The position numbers were made by a program, and so were the translations under genes. Of a stretch of DNA of 64,000 nucleotides, positions 1-8,173 are shown one piece after another. Position 1 is the stretch's first letter, and the number at the start of each line of letters is the position of its first letter. The DNA is from Dokdonia sp. (GTDB taxonomy: Bacteria > Bacteroidota > Bacteroidia > Flavobacteriales > Flavobacteriaceae), in assembly GCA_020630915.1 (NCBI GenBank), contig JAHDIF010000006.1, forward strand, positions 67,241-131,240, in the 5' to 3' direction. Under the pieces are notes generated by a model. It saw nothing but the letters and a program-made list of their open reading frames with translations. It did not search any database and was not told the DNA's origin.

Positions 1-356
1 TCATTCAATATATTGTAACGCCTATATTGGGTATTAAAACTAAATGGGTGACAGAAATTACACACGTTCAAGAAGGACACTATTTTGTAGATGAGCAACG
101 CTTTGGACCTTATGCATTATGGCATCACAAACACTTTATTAAAGAAATTCCTGGCGGTGTAGAAATGGAAGATATTGTAGATTACAAAGTGCCTCTTGGA
201 ATTTTGGGTCAACTCGTGCATCCTTTCTTAGTCAAACCAAAATTGCAAGAGATCTTTGAATATCGAGAGAAAGCATTATATGAAATGTTTGGAGTTTACA
301 ACACTCCAAAAAACAATAATAGAAACATACAAACACAAGAAAAACAACTCGCATAA
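1..356 (+). CDS. SRPBCC-fold ligand-binding protein (5' end outside window)
   Basis: The frame is open from base 3, so the gene begins upstream of the window; the TTG at 27 is internal. The visible part reads like the C-terminal two thirds of the flavobacterial SRPBCC (cell-division-inhibitor-like, COG4276) family: a segment WVTEITHV, then VDEQRFGPYALWHHKHF, then a conserved GGVEMEDIVDYKVPLG stretch. These proteins have a START/Bet v1-like fold and no proven reaction. The stop TAA shares one base with the ATG of the next gene (TAATG), indicating translational coupling with the dehydrogenase. In Bacteroidota such proteins often sit beside photolyase and SDR genes, as here, suggesting a light-response cluster (inference). 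Confidence 0.8.
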   Translation, partial: IQYIVTPILGIKTKWVTEITHVQEGHYFVDEQRFGPYALWHHKHFIKEIPGGVEMEDIVDYKVPLGILGQLVHPFLVKPKLQEIFEYREKALYEMFGVYNTPKNNNRNIQTQEKQLA

Positions 357-1054
357 TGTCTAAAAACATACTACTTATAGGCGGTAGCCACGGAATAGGT
401 TTTGAACTAGCCCAAAGTTTAATGAATGATCACACTGTATATATCGCTAGTCGCACCAATGAAAATTTAGGGAATCTCGATGTAAATCACATCACTTATG
501 ATGCCGAGACCGATACGTTAGATCTAGAAGCTCTTCCAGAAACCATCGATGGGTTTGTTTATTGCCCAGGAACGATTAACCTTAAACCATTCAAAATGTT
601 ATCGACGGATACTTTTAGACAGGATATGGAGCTTAACTTTTTAAGTATGGTAAAAACTGTGCATGCCGTTATGGACAAGCTCAAAAATTCTGAGCAAGCG
701 AGTCTGGTGTTTTTTAGTACCGTCGCTGTTAAAGTTGGGATGCCATTTCACACGAGTGTTGCGGCGGCCAAGGGAGCTATTGAAGGCTTTGCCAAAGCAC
801 TTGCAGCAGAGTATGCTCCTAAGATGCGGGTAAATGTAATTGCTCCTTCGCTCACAGACACACCTCTTGCAAAAAGATTATTATCTAATGATAAGAAAAA
901 GGAGATGATGGATGCCAGGCACCCTTTAAAAAGAGTAGGAACACAAGCAGATATAGCAAGTGTGGCTGCCTTTTTACTTAGCGACCATAGCAGTTGGATT
1001 ACTGGCCAAGTACTTGGTGTAGATGGTGGTATGAGTACTCTTAATGTAAATTAA
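356..1054 (+). CDS. SDR-family oxidoreductase lacking the catalytic tyrosine
   Basis: A 232-residue Rossmann-fold short-chain dehydrogenase. The nucleotide-binding glycine motif GGSHGIG is at residues 9-15, Asn94 lies in the expected helix, and Ser121 (FFSTVA) is the usual catalytic serine. The YxxxK motif is altered: Lys139 is present but the Tyr position (135) is Val (HTSVAAAK). The C-terminal segments IAPSLTDTPLA and GQVLGVDGGMSTL are typical of the family. Without Tyr, normal proton transfer is unlikely, so it may be a non-catalytic or altered SDR. It overlaps the SRPBCC gene by one base and precedes the photolyase. Family assignment is firm; substrate unknown. Confidence 0.9.
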   Translation: MSKNILLIGGSHGIGFELAQSLMNDHTVYIASRTNENLGNLDVNHITYDAETDTLDLEALPETIDGFVYCPGTINLKPFKMLSTDTFRQDMELNFLSMVKTVHAVMDKLKNSEQASLVFFSTVAVKVGMPFHTSVAAAKGAIEGFAKALAAEYAPKMRVNVIAPSLTDTPLAKRLLSNDKKKEMMDARHPLKRVGTQADIASVAAFLLSDHSSWITGQVLGVDGGMSTLNVN

Positions 1055-1057
1055 AAT

Positions 1058-1142
1058 TATGCTTTCGCGAAATCGAGCTTGCGAGACCTGCCTGCTGGCA
1101 GGCAGGTTCACGACCATCGAGAGAGCAAAGCTATAAAGCATA
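1058..1142 (+). repeat. REP-like composite inverted repeat
   Basis: The SDR-photolyase spacer is mostly one imperfect inverted repeat. The outer arms are TATGCTTT (1058-1065) and AAAGCATA (1135-1142). The inner core is ACCTGCCTGC (1086-1095) and GCAGGCAGGT (1098-1107) with a 2-nt spacer, a perfect 10-bp hairpin. The left end contains a damaged copy of the window's 14-bp palindrome (1061-1072, with AAAT in place of AAAG). It is not followed by a T-run, so it is not a classic terminator. GC content is clearly higher than the surroundings. Confidence 0.6.
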
Positions 1143-1158
1143 CCCCACAAAACAACCC

Positions 1159-2472
1159 ATGAATAAACAAAAAGTTGCAATTTTCTGGTTTAGACGAGAC
1201 CTACGGTTAGAAGATAACAAAGGTTTTACTGCCGCATTAAAAAAAGGCATCCCAGTGCTACCTATATTTATTTTTGATAAGGAAATACTGAATAAATTGC
1301 CCAAAAACGATGCCCGCGTCACATTTATCTTTGACACCCTAAAAACAATGCGGGAAAAGCTACAAGAAAATTTTAACTCTTCGTTGGCAACATATTACGG
1401 CACTCCAGAAATTGTCTTTCAAAAATTACTTGAAGAATATAATATACAAAGTGTGCACACCAATCGCGATTATGAGCCCTATGCTAGAGAACGTGATGGA
1501 AAAATAGCCAAATTGCTATCGGAAAAAAAAGTATCTTTTGAGACCTACAAGGATCAAGTAATTTTTGAGAAAAGTGATATTGTTAAAAATGATGGCGGTC
1601 CCTATGTGGTTTACACACCCTATAAAAACAAGTGGAAAGAGCATTTCGACAAACAGAAAATGTTAACCAAACACTGTCCTCTTGTGCATATGGGAAACCT
1701 CATTTCTGACAAACGATTACCCAAAGTGACACTATCAGAAATGGGCTATACACGTTCTAGCATTACAGTACCTGACTATGTTGCTACACCAGACCTCATA
1801 GAAGGATATGAAGATACCCGTAACTTCCCAGCTATTAAAAATGGAACCTCTAGATTAGGACCCCACTTACGATTTGGCACGGTAAGTACGCGCGAAATGA
1901 TTCGAAAAGCGATCGCTCAAAAAAATGAAATCTTCTGGAGCGAATTAATTTGGAGAGAATTTTTTATGCAGATTTTATGGCACTTCCCACATACTAAGGA
2001 TAAAGCTTTTAAACCCAAATATGACCGTATTGGGTGGCGCAATAACGAGGCTGAGTTTGAAAAGTGGAAAAATGGGAACACAGGATATGCACTGGTAGAT
2101 GCAGGTATGCGGGAATTAAACACCACAGGATATATGCATAACAGAGTGCGTATGCTCGTTGCGAGCTTTTTGTGCAAACACCTGCTTATAGACTGGCGTT
2201 GGGGAGAAACCTATTTTGCAGAGAAACTTTTAGATTATGATATGAGTGCAAATGTAGGTAACTGGCAATGGGCAGCTGGATCAGGTGTAGATGCCGCTCC
2301 TTATTTTCGAATTTTTAACCCCATCACCCAAGTGGATAAATTTGACAAGCAAAAAGAATATATCAATACATGGGTGCCAGAACTACAAGAGCTTACCTAT
2401 CCCCCAATGATGGTAGATCATAAAATGGCACGTGAGCGTTGCTTAAAAACATACAAAGAGGCGCTGGCTTAA
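1159..2472 (+). CDS. phrB: Cryptochrome/photolyase family protein, probably CPD photolyase
   Basis: This 437-residue flavoprotein would use light to split cyclobutane pyrimidine dimers. The N-terminal antenna domain opens with IFWFRRDLRLEDN (residues 8-20). The FAD-binding half shows TSRLGPHLRFGTVS (230-243), WSELIWREFF (260-269), GYMHNRVRM (324-332) and the block ANVGNWQWAAGSGVDAAP (364-381), with the Trp-rich pattern of class I photolyases. Length is slightly short of the usual 450-480. The ATG at 1159 gives the expected N-terminus. It lies about 100 nt behind the SDR gene, separated by the REP-like element, in a plausible light-response group. A cryptochrome-like signalling role cannot be excluded from sequence alone. 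Confidence 0.92.
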   Translation: MNKQKVAIFWFRRDLRLEDNKGFTAALKKGIPVLPIFIFDKEILNKLPKNDARVTFIFDTLKTMREKLQENFNSSLATYYGTPEIVFQKLLEEYNIQSVHTNRDYEPYARERDGKIAKLLSEKKVSFETYKDQVIFEKSDIVKNDGGPYVVYTPYKNKWKEHFDKQKMLTKHCPLVHMGNLISDKRLPKVTLSEMGYTRSSITVPDYVATPDLIEGYEDTRNFPAIKNGTSRLGPHLRFGTVSTREMIRKAIAQKNEIFWSELIWREFFMQILWHFPHTKDKAFKPKYDRIGWRNNEAEFEKWKNGNTGYALVDAGMRELNTTGYMHNRVRMLVASFLCKHLLIDWRWGETYFAEKLLDYDMSANVGNWQWAAGSGVDAAPYFRIFNPITQVDKFDKQKEYINTWVPELQELTYPPMMVDHKMARERCLKTYKEALA

Positions 2473-2550
2473 AATACCTCAACCTATTATATTATGTTGT
2501 GAACTACTATTCTTTCCATACTTTTTCATTTTAGTTGAATAAAAGGTATA

Positions 2551-2575
2551 TTGGAACACAGGCATTGTATTTTTG
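2551..2575 (+). promoter_or_regulatory. Candidate promoter, TAnnTTTG -7 box
   Basis: TATTTTTG at 2568-2575 matches the Bacteroidota -7 consensus TAnnTTTG and lies 24 nt before the ATG at 2600. The nearest TTG (2551) is only 14 nt upstream, so the -33 half is weak. Confidence 0.4.
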
Positions 2576-2599
2576 TATCTAAAATGAAGACTGAGTGCT

Positions 2600-3094
2600 A
2601 TGGAAAATGAAAAGTCTAGAAAAAGTATATTCTTATATCTTATTATTGGAGTAATAATTCTGTGGTCGCTATCTGCCATACTTACTATTATATTTATAGA
2701 TCAATGGTCGGATAGAGGAACTTTTGGAGATTTATTTGGGGCAGTAAATGCGTTATTTTCTGGTCTTGCCTTTGCAGCTTTAATTTACACCATCATTTTA
2801 CAAAGAGATGAAATAAAAACAAATAGAGAAGAAATTGTTTTAAATAGAAAAGAATTAGCAAAAGCCTCCAAGCTTCAACAAAAAGCGCAGCAAGTCTTAA
2901 TACAACAAGTAGAGCAAACACATTTAAGTGCCAAGATGAACGCCATGCGTACGCTCGTAGATTATTATAATAATCAAATAGCAAATCCCAAAAGTCTTCC
3001 CGATACCATTGAAAGAGCTAAGGTAAAGAGGAAGAAAATTATCCATTTAATTGATGAACTCATCGATGGATTAGATGACTCAGAAGTTGAATAA
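2600..3094 (+). CDS. Two-TM coiled-coil membrane protein (putAbiC-like N-terminus)
   Basis: A 164-residue protein with a cytosolic start, TM helix 1 (about residues 10-31), a short loop with the segment DRGTFGDLFGAVNALFSGLA, TM helix 2 (about 48-65), then a long charged coiled coil (about 68-108) and a basic/acidic tail. The loop-TM2 segment with an ILQRDEI-like exit resembles the start of many uncharacterised proteins, some grouped as putative phage abortive infection (putAbiC) proteins. Here the usual large C-terminal domain is absent, so a defence role is only a possibility. It stands alone between photolyase and an M20 hydrolase with its own candidate promoter. Confidence 0.7.
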   Translation: MENEKSRKSIFLYLIIGVIILWSLSAILTIIFIDQWSDRGTFGDLFGAVNALFSGLAFAALIYTIILQRDEIKTNREEIVLNRKELAKASKLQQKAQQVLIQQVEQTHLSAKMNAMRTLVDYYNNQIANPKSLPDTIERAKVKRKKIIHLIDELIDGLDDSEVE

Positions 3095-3188
3095 ATTTTT
3101 AAATTTCGTACGATTTATTACTAAGTATGGTAGTGTAATATCCACACCCACAAATTCCTTATCTTAGAAGCACTAAATATTCAACCAA

Positions 3189-4616
3189 ATGAAAAAAGTA
3201 CTTCTACTCTGCCTAGCCTTATGTTCACTTCAAGGTATGGCGCAAAAACTGACTCCCAATAAAAAAGCAATTATTGCCTCTGTCGAGAAACATGAAAAAG
3301 CATTGATAGATATTTCAGATCAAATTTGGGCACTTGCTGAAACCGCTTTTGAAGAAACACAATCTGCCAAAATACTTGCAGACTATGCAGAGAAACAAGG
3401 CTTTACAGTAGATCGTGGCGTAGCTGGAATGCCCACGGCATTTGTAGCGACATATGGCTCAGGAAGTCCAGTAATAAGTGTTCTTGGAGAGTTTGATGCC
3501 TTGCCAGGACTCTCTCAAAAAACAGAACCTACTAAAAACCCTCTTAACGAAGGAGCCGCAGGACACGGTTGCGGGCACAATATGTTTGGCGCAGCCAGCT
3601 TAGGTGCAGCCATTGCCATTAAAGAACAGATAGAAGCAGGAAAAATAAAAGGAACCGTAAAATTTATGGGTACTCCGTCTGAAGAGAAATTCTTTGGAAA
3701 AATATGGATGGTACGTGACGGTATCTGGGATGGTGTAGATGTAAATGTAAGTTGGCACCCTTCGGCGCAAATAAAAGCAGATGTGCAAAGCTCTCTCGCC
3801 CTTGTAGATTTTAAAATAGAATTCTTTGGTCAAGCTGCACACGCAAGTGCAGATCCTTGGAATGGAAGAAGTGCTAGTGACGCTTTAGAATTATACACAA
3901 CTGGTATCAACTATTACCGTGAGCACGTAAAACCTACCGTTCGTATGCATTATCACATACAAGATGGAGGGCAAGTTGTGAATGTTGTACCAGATTATGC
4001 TCGATTATGGATGCGGGTGCGTGATACAAAACGGGAAGGAATGATGCCTGTGTATAAGCGCGTACAAGAAATGGCAGAAGGAGCTGCTATAATGGCAAAT
4101 GTAGATTATAAAGTCTCTTTAATTTCTGGAATTTATGAGGTACTCGTAAATAGAACAGGCGGCGCTGCAATGCAAAAGAATTTAGAACTTTTAGGCCCTA
4201 TAGAATATACCCCAGAAGAGGTTGCCTTTGGTAAAAAAATACAAGAAGTTACTGGAAAACCTCAAGTTGGTATGGATAGTGACATCAAACCGCTGGAAGA
4301 AACTAAAGAACATCCTGGCGGTGGAAGTACAGACGTAGGAGATGTAAGTTGGAATGTAGCTAATATTAATCTTGGAGTAACAACTGCCCCTAAAGACACT
4401 CCATGGCACTCTTGGGCAGTAGTGGCTTGTGGTGGCATGTCCATTGGGCATAAAGGAATGTCTTATGCTAGTAAAGCCATGGGAATGACTATGCTAGATC
4501 TTTTTGAGAACCCAAAATTAGTAAAAGACGTAAAAGCTGAATATACAGAACGTAAAGGCGATGCAGTATACGAAGCGATTGTTCCACCAGGACCACCACC
4601 CATAGACCAAAATTAA
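3189..4616 (+). CDS. Secreted M20-family amidohydrolase (AbgB-like)
   Basis: A 475-residue metal-dependent hydrolase of peptidase family M20D, nearest in style to aminobenzoyl-glutamate/peptide amidohydrolases. A signal peptide ends at about GMAQ19. Metal-binding features follow: GEFDALPG (100-107), the GHGCGHN block (125-131), SEE at 164-166 and SWHP around 188-191. The dimerisation lid is roughly residues 205-330. The tail is Pro-rich (PPGPPPI). A likely role is cleaving amide bonds of imported or external peptides in the periplasm or outside; substrate not predictable. It lies 11 nt before the FG-GAP gene and is probably cotranscribed with it. Confidence 0.88.
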   Translation: MKKVLLLCLALCSLQGMAQKLTPNKKAIIASVEKHEKALIDISDQIWALAETAFEETQSAKILADYAEKQGFTVDRGVAGMPTAFVATYGSGSPVISVLGEFDALPGLSQKTEPTKNPLNEGAAGHGCGHNMFGAASLGAAIAIKEQIEAGKIKGTVKFMGTPSEEKFFGKIWMVRDGIWDGVDVNVSWHPSAQIKADVQSSLALVDFKIEFFGQAAHASADPWNGRSASDALELYTTGINYYREHVKPTVRMHYHIQDGGQVVNVVPDYARLWMRVRDTKREGMMPVYKRVQEMAEGAAIMANVDYKVSLISGIYEVLVNRTGGAAMQKNLELLGPIEYTPEEVAFGKKIQEVTGKPQVGMDSDIKPLEETKEHPGGGSTDVGDVSWNVANINLGVTTAPKDTPWHSWAVVACGGMSIGHKGMSYASKAMGMTMLDLFENPKLVKDVKAEYTERKGDAVYEAIVPPGPPPIDQN

Positions 4617-4627
4617 AAATATTCACC

Positions 4628-6346
4628 ATGAGTATAAAACAAGGAGCGCTTGCTGGTTTTTTGATTGTATCCGCTTTCGCGAAAGCGCAAGTAACTTTCT
4701 CAGATGCTACCTCATCTTTAAACAATGCAACACTGCGTAGTGGCGTGGCTATGGCCGTCACAGATATGAACAAAGATGGTCTAGATGATATTATTAGACT
4801 CGACCAAGGCGATGACCTTGAAATTGAATACCAACAAGAGGATGGCTCTTTTATGCTGGCAGCACTTGGAGACACAAGCAATCCCTGGGGAATTGTTATA
4901 GCAGATACTGATGAAAACGGTTTTAATGATATTATTGTAGGTGGCGTTAATGATGGACTACGCTATTTTAATGCTAATGATACAGGAAATGCCTTTACGA
5001 TGTCTATGCTAGGAGGACCTGCAATTTTCTTACAAAATGCCAATTTTGTAGATATAGATAATGATGGTAATATTGACTTTTTTGGTTGTCATGACAACGG
5101 CTTGTCTTCACCATACAAAAATAATGGGAATGGAGTATTCTCTTATGATCTCGGATTGATCTCTGCAGAGAGTACGGTAGTTTCGGATAATTCTGGCAAT
5201 TACGGATCTATTTGGACAGATTATGACAATGATGGAGATATTGATTTGTATATATCCAAGTGTAGACAAGGAGTAAATGACCCGATGGATGGAAGGCGTC
5301 TTAACCTTTTATTTCAAAATGACGGCAATGGCAATTTTATAGATGTTGCAGAAAGTGCTGGATTACTGCCAATGACCCAAACATGGTCTACTGGTTTTGA
5401 AGATTTAGACAATGATGGAGATTATGATGCTATAATGGTCAACCATTTTGTAAACCATCAGATTTTTGAAAATAATGGAGATGGCACATTTACAGATATC
5501 ACCAGCACTAGTGGTATTGAAAGCCAACTTTTAGAAGTAGGTTTTGGAATACAGATAGTGCTAGAAGACTTTGACAATGACACCTATGTAGATTTATTAT
5601 TGACAACTACTAATGGTGATCACAAGCTTTTTTACAATAATGGAGATATGACTTTTACGCAAGCTACAGATCCATTTAGCACAAATAATAATACAAATAT
5701 TCAAAGTGCGGCAGTAGGAGATGTTAATAATGATGGGTTTATTGATGTAATTGCTGGATATGCAAATGGTTTTAACTCTCCTTCTAATACAAATGATCAA
5801 TTATTTGTGAATGATGGCAATGAAAATAATTGGACTAAAATTGTTTTAGAAGGTACAGACAGTAACATTAACGGTATAGGAGCAAGGGTTGAAATTTATG
5901 GAGAATGGGGGATGCAAGTGAGAGAAATTAGGGCTGGAGAAAGTTACGGGACACAAAACTCCCTAACGGCTCATTTTGGACTAGGTACAGCCACCGAAAT
6001 AGATGAAATTATTATCTACTGGCCTTCTGGAGAAGTAAATACTAATGAAGTTGCTGTGATTAATGAAACAATTTTTGCTATAGAAGGAGAAGATGTTTTA
6101 GACTTAGAAGAATCTGCGTTAAATAATTTTAACATATATCCCAACCCCGCTAGTTCCCAAGTTTCTGTCTTTATTGAGGATGTTTTTAAAACACCTAATA
6201 TAGATATTTACGACATCCAAGGAAAGAAAGTATTGAGCCATAAAGTGTTATCTCAGGGTATACAATCTTTAAATATAGCCTCTCTTACTAGTGGTGTTTA
6301 CTTTATTGAAACAGGAAATCACATATATAAATTGATTAAAAACTAA
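4628..6346 (+). CDS. Secreted CRTAC1-like FG-GAP/ASPIC-UnbV protein, T9SS cargo
   Basis: A 572-residue extracellular protein. The signal peptide ends in AFAKA (16-20) followed by Gln, a clean AxA cleavage site encoded exactly by the window's 14-bp palindrome. The body holds multiple FG-GAP/EF-hand-like calcium loops of the type DxDxDGxxD (DNDGNIDFF, DNDGDIDLY, DNDGDYDAI), forming a beta-propeller. An ASPIC/UnbV segment (GIGARVEIYG, REIRAGESYGTQN, HFGLG) follows near residues 415-450. The C-terminus is a T9SS type A sorting domain starting FNIYPNPASSQ (about 500) and ending in a basic KLIKN. Function unknown; likely calcium-binding surface or secreted protein. Its stop overlaps the next ATG (TAATG). 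Confidence 0.9.
   Translation: MSIKQGALAGFLIVSAFAKAQVTFSDATSSLNNATLRSGVAMAVTDMNKDGLDDIIRLDQGDDLEIEYQQEDGSFMLAALGDTSNPWGIVIADTDENGFNDIIVGGVNDGLRYFNANDTGNAFTMSMLGGPAIFLQNANFVDIDNDGNIDFFGCHDNGLSSPYKNNGNGVFSYDLGLISAESTVVSDNSGNYGSIWTDYDNDGDIDLYISKCRQGVNDPMDGRRLNLLFQNDGNGNFIDVAESAGLLPMTQTWSTGFEDLDNDGDYDAIMVNHFVNHQIFENNGDGTFTDITSTSGIESQLLEVGFGIQIVLEDFDNDTYVDLLLTTTNGDHKLFYNNGDMTFTQATDPFSTNNNTNIQSAAVGDVNNDGFIDVIAGYANGFNSPSNTNDQLFVNDGNENNWTKIVLEGTDSNINGIGARVEIYGEWGMQVREIRAGESYGTQNSLTAHFGLGTATEIDEIIIYWPSGEVNTNEVAVINETIFAIEGEDVLDLEESALNNFNIYPNPASSQVSVFIEDVFKTPNIDIYDIQGKKVLSHKVLSQGIQSLNIASLTSGVYFIETGNHIYKLIKN
4673..4686 (+). repeat. 14-bp palindrome, copy 1
   Basis: Exact GCTTTCGCGAAAGC, flanks c/g (16-bp perfect). 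In CDS, read AFAKA at the signal peptide cleavage site. Confidence 0.97.
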
Positions 6347-6828
6347 TGAGAATGAACCCTATAACAAAAGTAATGCTCTTAGGTAGTATCACTTTTCTAT
6401 TATATTCCTGCGAATTAAAAGTAAATGTAGACAACGACAGAAATACTATGAATTTTGCAATAGATCATTATGCCATTAATGTTCAAAATCTTGAAAAGAG
6501 TGTCGCTTTTTATCAAGATGTTTTTGACTTATCCGAAATTAAAAATGGTACAGAATTGGACCATATCCGCTGGTTTAGACTAGGAGAAAATGAAGAGTTA
6601 CACATAATTGAGGTACATCCCTTAGAGAAAAAAATTCCCAAAGGAGTGCATCTTGCACTTAGAACTGATGATTTTTTAAGCTTTCGCGAAAGCTTAAAAA
6701 ACAAAAACATCCCCTACTCTGACTGGCCTGGAAAAGCAAATGCGGTATCTACTAGACCAGACGGTGTAAAACAGTTATACATACAAGATCCAGATGGCTA
6801 CTGGATAGAAGTAAATGATGCTAATTAG
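6346..6828 (+). CDS. VOC-superfamily (glyoxalase-like) lipoprotein
   Basis: A 160-residue protein with an N-terminal lipobox (LLYSC, Cys22) and a single vicinal-oxygen-chelate domain: FAIDHYAINVQNLEKSVAFY near residue 37, then a second half ending IQDPDGYWIEV. VOC enzymes bind a metal and act on small molecules (glyoxalase, dioxygenase, resistance proteins). Membrane anchoring places this one in the periplasm, which is less common. Candidate metal ligands are His41, His76 and the C-terminal Glu of WIEV. It overlaps the preceding gene by one base; a second ATG at 6352 is an alternative start. A palindrome copy encodes SFRES at residues 112-116. Confidence 0.85.
   Translation: MRMNPITKVMLLGSITFLLYSCELKVNVDNDRNTMNFAIDHYAINVQNLEKSVAFYQDVFDLSEIKNGTELDHIRWFRLGENEELHIIEVHPLEKKIPKGVHLALRTDDFLSFRESLKNKNIPYSDWPGKANAVSTRPDGVKQLYIQDPDGYWIEVNDAN
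6672..6701 (+). repeat. 30-bp perfect palindrome containing copy 2 of the 14-bp palindrome
   Basis: The exact 14-mer is at 6680-6693. Symmetry extends outward through AA/TT and six T/six A on each side, giving 30 bp of perfect dyad inside the VOC coding sequence (SFRES reading). It is one of two copies whose flanks do not follow the Y...R rule (a/t). Confidence 0.97.
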
Positions 6829-6838
6829 AACTTACTTC

Positions 6839-8152
6839 TTAAGCAGTTCTTATAATCTTAGCCCCAATAGCTCTAAGGCGCTCGTCTATGCGCTCATAAC
6901 CTCGATCAATTTGCTCAATATTATGAATGGTAGAGATCCCTTTTGCACTTAAAGCTGCAATTAATAACGAAATACCAGCCCTGATGTCTGGTGAAACCAT
7001 AGTTGTCGCCTTGAGTTGCGATTGGAAATTATGACCAATAATGGTTGCTCTGTGAGGGTCGCACAATATAATTTTTGCACCCATATCTATAAGTTTATCT
7101 GTAAAGAAGAGTCTACTTTCAAACATTTTTTGATGCACCATTACTTCACCTTTGGCTTGAGTAGCTACTACAAGTATAATACTTAAAAGGTCTGGAGTGA
7201 AACCGGGCCAGGGAGCATCTGCAATAGTCATAAAAGAGCCGTCTATATAGCTCTCTATTTCATAGCCATTAGTATGAGCGGGTATATAAATATCATCTCC
7301 TTTGCGCTCTACTGTAATTCCAAGCTTTCTAAAGGTGTTAGGAATAATACCTAGATCATCCCAGCTTACATTTTTAATCGTAATCTCACTTTTGGTCATC
7401 GCCGCGAGCCCTATCCAAGAACCTATTTCTATCATATCTGGCAGCACGCGATGCTCGCAACCTCCTAATGATTCTACACCTTCTATATGAAGCATGTTAG
7501 AACCAATACCTGTGATATTGCCTCCCATACGATTCATCATCTTACAAAGTTGTTGTAAGTATGGCTCGCAGGCGGCATTGTAAATAGTTGTTTTTCCTTT
7601 GGCAAGAACAGCTGCCATCACAATATTTGCCGTACCTGTTACAGACGCTTCATCAAGAAGCATATAGGTTCCTGTAAGACCGTTAGGCGCTTCTACTCCA
7701 TAAAAACGTTCTTCTCGATTGTATCTAAAAGTAGCTCCTAGCTTTATAAAACCTTCAAAGTGTGTATCGAGCCTCCTGCGCCCTATTTTATCACCTCCAG
7801 GCCTAGGAATATATCCTTTGCCAAAACGAGCCAACAAAGGACCCACAATCATTATAGAGCCTCTAAGACCACTGCCCTCCTCTTTAAACTGCTCACTCTC
7901 TAAATATTCTAGATTAAGCTCGTCACTTTGAAAAGAATATTCATTTGGACCAAGCTTCTGTATTTTAACTCCTAGATTTCCTAAAAGGTTTATGAGTTTA
8001 TTGACATCTCGTATATCTGGAATGTTACTTATGGTAACTTTTTCTGGAGTGAGTAATACTGCACATAGTATTTGTAGTGCTTCATTTTTTGCTCCTTGAG
8101 GCTGTATATCACCCTTAAGCTGGTGTCCTCCTTCTATTTGAAATGTTCCCAT
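6839..8152 (-). CDS. murA: UDP-N-acetylglucosamine 1-carboxyvinyltransferase, Asp-type
   Basis: A 437-residue enzyme of the first committed step of peptidoglycan synthesis, transferring enolpyruvate from PEP to UDP-GlcNAc in the cytosol. Lys22 of GAKNEAL is present, as are LLARFGKGYI and the loop PGGDKIGRRRLDTH (118-131). In most MurA enzymes this loop carries the Cys (Cys115 in E. coli) that fosfomycin alkylates; here it is Asp121. Asp-type enzymes are catalytically active and fosfomycin-insensitive in other bacteria, so intrinsic resistance is predicted. The start lies 21 nt after the stop of the DUF4290 gene, so the two form an operon. Confidence 0.96.
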   Translation of the reverse strand: MGTFQIEGGHQLKGDIQPQGAKNEALQILCAVLLTPEKVTISNIPDIRDVNKLINLLGNLGVKIQKLGPNEYSFQSDELNLEYLESEQFKEEGSGLRGSIMIVGPLLARFGKGYIPRPGGDKIGRRRLDTHFEGFIKLGATFRYNREERFYGVEAPNGLTGTYMLLDEASVTGTANIVMAAVLAKGKTTIYNAACEPYLQQLCKMMNRMGGNITGIGSNMLHIEGVESLGGCEHRVLPDMIEIGSWIGLAAMTKSEITIKNVSWDDLGIIPNTFRKLGITVERKGDDIYIPAHTNGYEIESYIDGSFMTIADAPWPGFTPDLLSIILVVATQAKGEVMVHQKMFESRLFFTDKLIDMGAKIILCDPHRATIIGHNFQSQLKATTMVSPDIRAGISLLIAALSAKGISTIHNIEQIDRGYERIDERLRAIGAKIIRTA

Positions 8153-8173
8153 ATATCTGTAGAGAGTGCTTTT

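Noticed and set aside
786-798. GCTTTGCCAAAGC in the SDR gene, similar to the iterated palindrome
   Set aside because: It is 13 nt with a different core and encodes the ordinary SDR sequence GFAKAL; likely coincidence.
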